Translations under genes and position numbers: made by a program
Part shown: one piece after another, positions 11,601 to 23,600 of the stretch
How the letters are laid out: each line of letters opens with the position of its first letter
Numbering within the stretch: the stretch's first letter is position 1
The notes under the pieces: generated by a model
Seen by the model: only the letters and a program-made list of their open reading frames with translations
What the model was told of the DNA's origin: nothing
Databases searched by the model: none
Assembly: GCA_017506865.1 (NCBI GenBank)
Contig: JAFCMP010000170.1
Location: 1 to 64,000, forward strand
DNA: 64,000 bases
Direction: 5' to 3'
DNA from: Tribonema minus
Taxonomy: Eukaryota > Sar > Xanthophyceae > Tribonematales > Tribonemataceae

Positions 11601-14600
11601 GGGGGGCGGGCTCATGACGCAGGCTGTGCCAGCCTTCTTTGGACATTCGCCGACGACCAAGCGCACGAGCTGGCCGAGTTCTGTTCAGTTGTGACCACAT
11701 CATGGAGTTCATGGGTTGGCAAATGTCCGACAGGAAGTTGACACAGCCTGCGCCACGACGAGCCTGGCCCCCGTGTGAGGCCTCGCGAACGTGGCGACGC
11801 CAGCATCGTCTCTCCGCTTTTCCGCAGCCACGCCGCGGGTGATGAACATGTCTGGTGTAATAACGCCTTTCACCCACATGGCCTCGACTACCTGGCTCGT
11901 AAGGCTGAGATCTACCCCGGCTGCTCGCATGATGTCGCCAGTAATTGACGCGCATTCGCTCTGCTTCGTCACGGCGAATCTGAACACATGCGGTCTGCCC
12001 CCACGGATGACAACCGACCGTACATAGCCGGCCGACTGCCACGCGGTGGTCGCCACCTTCTCCCTCGTCGCAGCCTTGGCATTATTCGCCTGCTGGGTCT
12101 TGTTAGCGGCTTGCGGCACAGCGGCGGGGACGGCGCACGTTCCTCTGAAGCAAGTGCCACGCAGATCTGCGCAGACGCACGTTCTTGAAGTACTGCTTTC
12201 ACTTCTTGTTTCATTTAGATGCGCTCGTCAAAGTCATGGCACCATAAATATGTCTCCTGACAATGTGGTCCGTGATCTGGAATTTCTCACAAGTGTATTG
12301 CATCATCTGCACAAGCTCGACCCGCGCGGCACGCACAAGCCATGGAGCATCGCCGAGCTGCAGCTTTACGTAAGGCTAGTCCCAAAAATACACTCGAAGT
12401 AGCTGCGGTGTCTGTGTCAACGGAGGCACGCGCTCGGCGGAGGAAAGCTGCAGGGTGCAGCCTGGCGCACTTGCTCAGACTGAGGCAACGGTGCTTTGGA
12501 CAAAAGGTGAAACCGAGTCAATTGAGGCCGGAGGAGTGAACCGGTTCTACCCTAACCCTAACTGTAACCGTAACACAAAGTGTAGCGGCATGCTGTTCAC
12601 ACTGCGAACAAGACCAATTAGGCGTGTTGCAGCAAAGCGCGGTTCGTGGCAACTCAATACGGACGGATCCGTTGCTGGGAGCAGTGCACGACGCCACGTC
12701 ACAAGAGGTCAGCGCATCGTCATGAACCGCATGTAGTACACGCGGAGTACTCTGTACTGCGCTGTACTGCAGTGACCTGTGCGCGTACCTGATACGCCCA
12801 GAAGGAGGTGGTGTGGTTGACGACAAAGTCCTCGTCCTTGGCGTGCCGCGCCAACCGCGTCTCCAAGCTCATGTCCTGCGCGCATGCGATGCATTCGGGG
12901 AGCAGGCAGATGGAATAGAATGTGAAGGTCCTGCAGAGAGTCTTAGGGAAGCAGCAGTGTAGTGCCATCACTTGTTGTGAACAACGAACAACACGAGGCA
13001 CGCAGTATACACGTTTAGAGCGTCAGCAGGCAGCGTCGGCCCACGCGGGTGTGCACTCGCAATCGCGCGGATGCTCACGGACGTTCATGTAGTCTTGCTG
13101 AAGACCGTGTGCTCCCACGTCTCTCACAGAAGCTGAAATGAAGGGGGGGAAAGTGCTCAGCACTACAGCACTCAGAGCCACCAGCCGTAGCCCTTCATGA
13201 CCCTAATCCCAAGACTACATCGCAAAGTGCGACGATGGGCTTAAGTTGGTCATTTGTTGATGGCGAAAGGGCATGCTAAGATGACATCATCAAGCATCGC
13301 AATGTCGGCTGCAGATGATGGAACGGTTCTAGTGATACGAACTTCAATCGACAGCTGAGCAGCGCTGCAGGTTAGGGTTAGGGTCAGGTCACAAGGGGCG
13401 CCTTTCCACAGACATCAGCCCCATGGCGCGGCGGTGAGGCTGTGACAGCACTAACCCTAACCCTAATCCCAACCTCAACCTTAACCCTACCTTACCCACG
13501 AGCACACGTCTCTTTGTTGCTTGTCGGTTGATAACGTGGACGTCGGTACCAGTACGTTTGTTGCTTGTCAGTGGACAGCTTCGACGTCTGTACCACCAGC
13601 ACGAGGCGACGATTAAGTGTAGAACACGGCGGCTGATGCTACCCTTGTCATGGGTACTGGCGAGAAAACTTATCTGTCTTGCCTATCAGCTGCAGCCCTG
13701 CTGCACCTGCAGGCTGAATATTATTGACCTGTGCCAATCAAATCGTGATGTGATTCTGCTGCTGGACCCCAGTCTCTCTGCAATAAACATGACACTATCG
13801 CCGCGCCTTGCACGTTCCTCCTTACAAGCTGAACACTGCATTAGTCAGCCCACGGTGAGACTGTCCGCAGCAACACCTCTGACTCAAGCGCATGCATGCC
13901 ATGCGTGTTTCTACTTGTGTGGCTCCACTCGGTACACAAGTCAAATTCAGCCAACCACGAGACTATCCGCGGCAACACTTCTAACTCAAGCGCATGCATG
14001 CCATGCATGTCTCTGCTTGTGGCTCCACTCAGTACACAAACTAAAATGCAGGGGGTGCAGCATGACAACCGCGGCGCGGCATGGCGTGCGTTGAGCACTG
14101 CTGCTCACCAGCGTCGCAGCCATATATCAACCCCATGGCGCGGCGGTGAGGCTGTGAAAGCACTGACCCTAACCCTAAACTTGACCATAACCCTACACCG
14201 CTACAATACACAGCTGCAGTAGCGTGGAATGACAAACTTGTTTGCGTTGAGCGCTGCTGCTCACCAGCGTCGCGGCCATGGACGCCGCCACCTCGTCCAC
14301 CTTCCACGGGTTGATGCGCACCGCGCCGCGCAGCACGCGCATGCAGCTGGTGAACTCGCTGAGCATCACCACGCCCGGGCACTGCGGTCTGCGCGCAAGG
14401 GTAGGGGTAGGTATGGTCAGAATGAGGTTCATATTTACGTTGAATGATGAACTCGTTGAGCATCACCACGCCCGGGCACTGCGGTCTGCACGCAGGGGTA
14501 GGGGTAGGTATGGTCAGAATTGCGTTAAATGGTGAACTCGCTGAGCATCACCACGCCCGGGCACTGCGGTCTGCGCGCAGGGGTAGGGGTAGGTGTGGCT

Positions 14601-17600
14601 CAAGTACTGGTGCGGACACAAGAGGTCTGCACTCAGGGTTAGAATGAGGTTTATTATAGCAATAGACGATGACCTTGTTGAGCATCACCATGCCCGGGAC
14701 TGCGGTCCGTGCTTTGAGTATGCAAGCATGTCAGGTCTAGGATCGACTTGGGGTGGCACATGCTATGCTGCAGGTGGCGCACTGGGTACAGAGGCCTGCA
14801 CAACGCAAGCGCAGTTGATCGAGCACTGAGCATGCGACAACGAGCATGCTCTAGTACACTGCTAGCAAAGAGTCGTCAGAGCTCGCGTGCACGCCACAGT
14901 GTGTAGCAAACATCACTTGAGCACAGCAACCCATTCCATGACGACGCATCTTACTCTTTCCCACCTGTGCACCGTGTGCACAATGGCGAATCCAAGGGGC
15001 AGGCGGTTCAGGCCAGTGCGCAGACATGATCATTTACTACGGCTGTGCCGCCCCATCAGTGCTCTGTTGCCAGCGCCTGCCCGGCACCCATGGCAGATGT
15101 GACTCGAGTTCAACAGCGCACTGCGATGAGGGAGGTGTCCTGGCTGCCCCACCTGCACATTGTGTGCGCAATGGCAAACTCGACGGGCAGGCGGTTCAGG
15201 CCGTTGTGCAGGCAGGATCATGCACAACAACCTTGCCGCCGCCGCATTCCGTTGCAAGCACTACCCAGCACTGGTCGTGGGACGTCACTTGAGCACAGCG
15301 ATGCAAGACTCTATGCCTTTCTCCTACCCACCGTATGCGCAAAGGCAAACTCGAGGGGCAGGCGGTTACGACCGTTGTGCAGGCAAAATTGTCCAACGAC
15401 TGTGCCGGCGGAGCAGCACAACAACACACTGCTAGATACGTTCATGTATATCATATTGTTTTTTCAATTGAGAGGTTGTTTTGGCTGCCCCACCTGTGCA
15501 CGGTATGCGCAATGGCAAACTCGAGGGGCAGGCGGTTCAGGCCGTCGCGCACGGCCGTGTTGACCAGGCAGTCCGCCAGGCACAGGTACGGCAGGCGCTG
15601 CTGCAGCGTGAACGACGCTTCGTCCTGCGGCGCGCGGGGACAATGGCAGCACACATCGCAGCAGCGCGTCAGAACATGAGGGCGAGTGAGGTATGGCTTA
15701 TGCATGATTCGAAGGTCAGTCTTTGACAGCATCGCGAGCCCTGAGCGCTGCTGCGGACGCGGACCGGGCAGTGCGTCAGTTACAGGTACGGCAGGCGCTG
15801 CTGCAGCGTGAATGGCGCTTCGTCCTGCGGCGCACACAGACAACGGCAGCACACTATTATTACTAGAGTTTGCCTCGTATTGATTGTGGGCCGCTGCCGG
15901 AGCAGGCGGCATCATCACGCAGGTGCCGTTAAAACTTGCGTTGACTGTCAATCAGCTGCGTAATGCATGTCTTGTGCTCAGATTCAACCCATGTGCATTA
16001 CAACATCACGGTGTGAGCAGCCGTACACGCGCTGTCGCTTACCGACCGGGTTGTGGCCATGATGAATCACGTCAGTCAGTGCACATTGATTTTCCTGTCA
16101 ACCCATGCTATGAGTACTGGTGCGAAGCGTGTCCCGAATCAGTCTGCGCAGCCCTGAGTGTTTCGCAATGCTATTGGTACGCACAGGGGGTGACGTTAAG
16201 TTCAACTTCAAGTTCAAATTCAACTCACCTTGTCCGTGTAGACGACCACCGGCCGTCCGCCGCGGCTGTACTTGTTGTTGATGGTGGTGGCCAGCGAAAT
16301 GAGTTCCTGAAAACGGGTGCGTGCGTGCGAAACGAGCAGCGTCAGATGCGGCAGTGCTCATACACTAAGAATCATTCGGTGCGACCGCACCTGCTTGTTG
16401 TGGCTTTCAAACGGCATGCTGAAGCTGTGAATGAGAGCAGCTTCAATGGACCTGAGTTGCTATACTCAATGTCAATGCCAACCAGGGCTGCCAGTCAATG
16501 TAACATGCACTACTACAACTTCAACCAACAACTTCAGGTTGACGCCAACCCTGGCACAGTGGCCTCGCACTGCGCGGCTGTCCACTGCTCCGAACTGCCT
16601 GCGGAAGCTGTGAATTGAGAAACCTCAACCGATGAGTTGAGGTTGACATTAAGGACGGCGCATTCGCCTCATACTGAGCTGTCATCGACTGCGTGCATTC
16701 CATAGAGATGTGTCTCCTGTTGCGGCGGCAGGGCCGCGGTGCAAGTACACACGAAACCTGTTTGCGCGCACGCAGTTGCCGCCGAAGAGAGCAAAGACGC
16801 AACCCCGCTGCTGGGAGGCGGATGATCCGTGCGATTGATGAAGTGCGAGCACTGCATGACGAGACCCCTCAGTACACTTCCAGTACATTGTACTACTCGC
16901 TTCACAGTATGCTGTACTGACCTTGGTGCTCTGCTCGAAGTCGTCTTCTCGCTCGTGCACGCTCAGCCCCACCTGCATCAACAAGCAGCAGCAGCAGCAG
17001 CAGCAGCAGGGAGCAACGGCGCAACTACGCGTCGGTACGCATGTACGTTTTTACGTACGCATGTATGTAAGGCAGCACGCGCAGGCAGTGCTCAACAGTC
17101 ATCGCTGCCTCTCCTGAGGCCGTGGTGATTGCACGAGCGGCCGTTGAGAGTGAAAGCAGTCCCGAAAGCAGCGGCACCGTGTCGGCACGCGCGGGCCGTC
17201 CTGACCCTAACCCTAACCCTGACAGTAAGCCGAGGCCAAGCGCAATGACACGCTCGACCTCACATTCACGCTTCATGAAACAGATCGCCTTCATGAAAAA
17301 AATGCCTTCATGACACGCCGCACCGCGTTGCGCAGGAGGACGGCAAACATGCGGGACGCTTGCATTATCCCAAACCCTAATCCATACCTAACCTCAAACC
17401 CTGACCCCCCTCGCAGATCGAGTAGGGCCCATACTAGTGCAAGGGGTTGATGAGGGTTGAAGCAGGGGTATGATACGGTAAGGGCCCTGCTGATGCGTGC
17501 TCTGCCGCACCTGCACCAGGCACACGCGCTCCGCCAGCTCGGGGTCGCCCTCACGTCTACGCAGGTTAGTGCAAGGCGTTAACGAGAGTTGAAGCAGCGT

Positions 17601-20600
17601 TGACATTAGGCAAGGCCCTGCTGACACATGCTCTGGCCCCACCTGCAGCAGGCTGCATGACAAAAAGGGATCAATGAGAGTTGCAGCAATTGTGAGATGA
17701 AGGCAAGGCCCTGCAGACGCGTGCTCTGCCTCACCTGCAGCAGGCACACGCGCTCCGCCAGCTCGGGGTCGCCCTCGAGCATACGCTCGAACGCCATGAG
17801 CTTCAGGGGCAGGCCCTTCAGACGCTCCACCTGTGCACAGCAGCGAAGGGGGCACAGACACAGCGTGAGCAAAGTGGGAGGTCACGCGCAGCGCTTGCGC
17901 ATTTTTTATTTCATACTTCAACAACTACATGAGACGCTCCGCCTGTGCGCGGCAAAGGGGGCACAGACGTGGCGTGAGCTAGACGGGCTGGGGTCTCATT
18001 CCGGCGCTTGTACTTCAAGAAGTGCAGGAGACGCTCCAACTGTACACAGCAGCGAAGGGGGCACAGACGCGGCGTGAGCGAGCTGGAGCCTATTCTGACG
18101 CTTGTACTTCAAGAAGTGCACAAGACGCTCTACCTGTGCGCGGCGAAGGGGGCACAAACGTGGCATGAGCGAGCTGGGACATCACACGCAGTGGTCAGGC
18201 ATTATGGCGATTATACTTCAAGCAGTGCGTGAGACGCTCCACCGATTCGCAAGGTAAACACGAGCGGATGTGGGATTGCACTCGCAACGCTCAGACATTA
18301 TAGTGCTTGTACATACACGCTGCAGAGGTGACATGCTATAATGCTGGTAGGAGACTGGTGAAAATTGCAAGCGTCGAATGAGTGTCCTGGGCTTTCAGCA
18401 CTGTGGCAACTGCAGCGGGCCCCAGGGATGTACGCCGTCCCCCAAACCTGGAAACCCCTCCCTGACTTTTCAGGTACTCTAGCAAAGTGTAGGCACATTG
18501 CAGGCGTCATTTGCAAACAAAAGTGAGTCGACACTGAGGGAGCGGGTGGGGTGGGGGGGCGGGGGGGGGGCAGATAAAGATAAGGATGTGATTTTCATAT
18601 GGCTGATCTCACGAGCATCAGCACAGGAAAAGCGGCCATTCCTTCAACGTCATGCCATTGATGTCGTGTGTTCACGCAGTTCTGCGGTCAGACAACACAA
18701 ACGCACAGGGGGTTATGTGCGCAAGGCCAGGGCCATCGCCATCGGCGCCAAGCACTGACCTTGTCAATGCCCACAAACACAAACCGCCCCTTGTACTGCT
18801 GCTTCAGCTCGTGGATGGTAGGGTCGAGTTGGCCGCTCTGCAAGGCGATTTCTATCACCCTACGCAGCCACATCAGCAGCAGGGGCAGGATCGGAACACC
18901 ATGTTAGCGACAGACAACTGGCAGAGCTGATATGTGGATTTGCCTGATGGAGCAAGCCCGCCCATGGGCTTCTGATGCATGTTTGCCGATGTTAAAGCAC
19001 TTTGAGTATGATTTGATTTGCAGCACAAGTTATGTCACCACACAGAGCCTGCGAGGGGGGAGTACAAACACAGCTGCGCGCTTTGCAGGGCAACTTCTAT
19101 CATGCTGCGCAGCAACAGCAGCAGCGGGGGCAGAACACGTCAGTACTGTCCGTTGTTCTGGACTGGCGTGGCACCTGCGTTGGTCTACCTTTGGCTCTCT
19201 CTGCACTGCGTGCGCGTACTTCCAACGGTTATGAGCAACGGTGGCAGCAAGACAACGACAACGTCAGTGTTCGCCACACACACAGGATTGGCGGCTGTAG
19301 CAGCACTGAGAATCAGTTGGCAACAGGCAAGTGGACATGTCAGAGCACGTCTCATGGAGCAAGCCCGCCCATGCGCTGCTGATACAAGTCGATGCAGCAG
19401 CATTGTGATTCTGCTTGCTATGCAGTCTATCATCCTGTCTGGCAGCGGCGCCCGCAGGGGCGGAGGAGGAATACGGCACAAGGATAGACGACCGGCAAAA
19501 GACATAGACTAGGCCAATACACGTCATGCTGCAAGTTAGCAGATGCAAAAGCGCTGCAATTCTGCAGCGCAACCTCTGTCGCCCTGTGCACCAAGGGCAG
19601 CAGCAGGGGCACGAGAGCAACGACGCGTTCATAATACTTGACAGTGTGCGACTGGCATCTCAGAATTCACGTGTCAACACGCTGCACGACGCAAGTTTGC
19701 GCGAGTCCAAGTGCGACTTACTTGGGGCACGAAGCCGGCGTGCACGACTCACTCAGCCTCAGACGCTCAGATTTTCATGCCAAGCGAGTATGACTCATCT
19801 GCACTCGGGCTCAACGAGCACAAGCATCACTCACTCACACTTATACTCAGACCAATGCGTAATAGTCACTCAGACTCAGAGACTCACTTTGGCTCGATGC
19901 CGGCGTGTATGCTCTCTATGGTGACGGTGCGGCCGTTGTAGAAGAGGGTAGTGTGGGGCGCCGCTGTGCCGCGCGCTCGTCCCGCCTGCGCGCAGCAGCG
20001 ATCAGCAAGGACACGCAATTAGCGGGGAAGCAGCCCTAAAGAGTGTGAAGCTTTTGCGAAGAGTCTGGGAGACGCAGCAGCATGTGCAGCACTCCTAGCT
20101 TGCGCTCGTCCCGCCTGCGCGCAGCAACAATCCGCAGGGATGCGCCACAAGCCGGGAAAAGGCCCTAAAGAGTGTGCCGCAACAGCGCCGACCAAGTCAG
20201 TTGGTGGAAGGCACTCAACGCAACGGCTACTCACCCACACCTTGTCACCTAGAGCGCTGCGATCTTTTGGTTTCTTTCTGTGAAGCTTTTGCAAAGAGTC
20301 TGGGAGAGGCAGCGGCATGTTCAGCACTCCTTGCTTGGCACCGATCAGCGGGACTAGGCACGCAGCCGCGGCAGAGTACTAGCTGGTCGGCTAGCATATA
20401 AAGCTCGTCCCGCCTGGGCGCAGCAGCGACCAGCAATCATGTTGTGATTTCAATCTCTTCTCGAGATGGTGAGCTCCATGGCCCGAACGAATCTATACCG
20501 TTGCGCCTTGAGCCTTCGCTGCCTGCGCCACTCTCGATCGATAAGCAACACGCGTAGTACAAGCGCTGTAACACAGTGCCAAAAATTTGGACACCGAACC

Positions 20601-23600
20601 GGCACTGCATACGAGATGCGTCAAAACAGTCGCTCCGACGCCATTCTCAGCAGCCAGGCCAAACCCTAACCCTCGTTGTGCGCATTGCGCGCTCACCTCC
20701 GCCCCCTCGTTGAGCCCGAGGATTCTGCGGCAGCACGTGAGGAAGTGCCGCGAGTACTCAAACAGGTGGAAGCCGATCTGGTCCGCGTTGAGCATGCCGC
20801 GCAGCAGGTCCTCGCGGAATGGGAGCGTCCTGCAGGAAGTTGCAAAGTTCAAGTTTACAGGGTCAATCAGCTGCAAGGCGAAGTTCAGTTCACAGGTCAT
20901 GGAGGGTGTGAGCCAGAGACGACAGAGTAAGGAAGCTGTGACGGAAATGCCCTTTGGACCCTGCGTACATGTCAGCTTTTGGCGATGCGCAGGAGCACTG
21001 AAGGTTTTTGAAGGGTTTGAAGTTCTGCTCGGTGATGTGCACAAGACGGTCGCGCGGCAGCATATGTTGCAGCCAACGACATGCTACATAGGCACGTGGC
21101 GAGGTATGCATGCTGCGGATGGTGCGATAATTGCGACCTCGGCCCAAGATGAAGACACAAAAGAAACGCCAAGAACATGGTGGAACACGGTGAGACATGC
21201 AAGAAAACATGCTGTACACAACTGCTACCACATGCCATCACGATGAACCCTTACCACCCAGTCATACACAGCACTTCGTCAGAGAAAATACTTCTAACAA
21301 ATGCAATGGCTACTTGGCACCAGATGGCCCTCCCAGCACTACATTGATGCACACGCCGCCCATGCTGCGATGCTGGCCAGAAAGGCCGCGAACGCGCACC
21401 TGAAGATCTCGCTGGACGGGAAGGGCGTGTGCAGGAAGAGGCCGATGCGCGCAACGCGCAGCACGCGCGTCAGGAAGCTGGGCAGCAGCAGCAGGTGGAA
21501 CCCGTGCACCTGCAGACACGTAGCACCAACGCCGCCGACGACAATTGCGCGTTTAGCGTACGGCAGCGGAGCGGCAGCGTTGCGGTGGCGCGCGCGTGGC
21601 TCGTGGCGGTGCGCAGCGGCAGCGGCAGCAGCAGCAGCAGCACGAGGCGGATCGTGGCGCGACTGCACGACAACATCGTGCCACAGGTGCGTTAACTTCA
21701 AGTCTGCGTGCTGGCAATGCAGAAGGCGGCGAGACTGCACGACAACATCGCGCTACTGGTGCGACAACTTCAAGTCTGCGTGCTGGCAATGTGACCATGG
21801 CGCCGCCACGAGCGCCGCGCGGCGCTGCAGCACGCCTGCGTCAGCACGCAGGGCGCAGTCGCAGCAACGTCGCAGCAACGCGAAGCACTCTTGCACCTGA
21901 AAACGGCAGAGCACGCTCACGCTGTGTGGAACCGCGTGCCGCGCCGCAGCGCACGTGCACAGGCGATGCTTGGCGATGCGGGGCAGCCCTCGCGTGCGCC
22001 GTAGGGGTAGAGTTAGGGCTAAATGTTCAGCGTTGCGCTGCCGCTCGCACGCCCCAATCAATCTCCGCCGCGCGTGAGGCTCGCGAGGATCGGCGCTGAG
22101 CGGTGTGGCGGCTGTGCAAGTACTATACATACCATCCTCTCAAGGCCTGTGTGGCAGTGCTCGGGCGTGCAGCGCTGCCCCAGGTCCCCCAGCCATTGCA
22201 TGAACAGCTTCGCCTCATGCACTGCCGCAGTGGATTCCTGTGATGTGCCCACTTCAAGTGCAACTGCACCTGCACGCATCCACAGCGTCCCCACCTAAAG
22301 CAGTGCGTGCGGCACTGCCGTTGGGTCGTACGGACGCAACAGCGACCTGTCTACTCATGTACGCAAATGACTCACGCAGTCGCCACCCTGTGCATGCAGC
22401 ACTGCCGCCGCGTCGGCCACGACAGAACCGCGACTCGTCTACTCGGTGACTCACTCACCCAGATCAAGTCGCCTTCATTGTACACCTCCACGATCTTGTC
22501 CCTGAAGCGGCGGTTCACGGTCGCGTAGCACTGAACACGGCACATCAACGACTCGTCTACTCGGTGACTCACTCACCCAGATCAAGTCGCCCTCATTTGT
22601 GACTCACTCACCCAGATCAAGTCGCCCTCGTTGTACACCTCCACAATCTTGTCCCTGAAGCGGCGGTTCACAGTTGTGTAGCACTGCCACAGGTCCTTGA
22701 GCTGCGTGAAGAACTTCATGACGAGGTCCCCGTAGACGTCCACCACGTGGTGGAACACAGGCCACAGGATGCCCTGGGGGGGAAACAAGAATGCGCGCGG
22801 AGTGAGCGTTGTGCTTGCACATAGCATACTTTGTGCATGCACAGACATGGCATGTGGTGGTCAAAAGCAGCCTTTGGCTGATCTTCAAATAGAAACTGTA
22901 CCGGGGGATGAATATGCCCACCACGAGGTATAACACGTGCCATGGAATTCCGCGGCGGTGTCAGAGTCAAGGAGACATGGAGTGCAGGATGTTGATGCGC
23001 TGTGCGCATGCAGGGTGATGCAGTGTGCACACGCGGTACGAGCGCTGCACACGGGTACAGCACGCGGCAGTACAACGTGACCAACGCCTGAGTCAAGACG
23101 CAATGTTCCGTGGCTCAATGCCCACTGTAAGGTATGGCGGAACACGGGCCACGGGATCCTCTAGCGGTGGAAAAGAGGGGATTATGCGGCGTGCGATAAG
23201 CGGTGCGCGCGCACATGGCGCGTGGCGCACTCGGGAAGGTCAGTTTCAAGAAGGCACAGTTGCTGTGGACAATGGCGACGCCTGCTCTGGAGAGCGGTGG
23301 AACATAGGCCACGGGACGCCCGGGCGGCGCAGACGGAGACAGGCGCGCAAGCGGCATGCGCGGCGCCGTGAGTTTCCGACTTCTAGCCGCTCCAGTCTGC
23401 GGGGCTACGTATGGGCGGCCCGCAGCGGCACCCGCCCTGAGCGTCGCTCACCCTGCAAAAGTTGCGGTAAAATTTGCACGACGAGCCGCGCTCGAGGAAC
23501 ACGGGCATGCAGTCAAACGGCACCAGCGCCTTGACGAGCGTCTCCTCGTCGTCGCCAGCGAGCGCCTTATACACGCATACCCTGATCAAGAGCTCTGCAG

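Larger units (their letters stand above)
10978..12150. mobile_element. Palindromic insertion with two convergent ORFs in a TPS intron
   Basis: The arms of an imperfect inverted repeat run about 11250-11655 and 12119-11716 with a short centre. The whole is bracketed by a direct repeat of 33 bp, CACAGCCGCCGGGACGGCGC... at 10978 and CACAGCGGCGGGGACGGCGC... at 12118. Lying in one intron, it behaves like an insertion. No transposase or reverse transcriptase motif is visible, so the element class is open. Confidence 0.5.
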
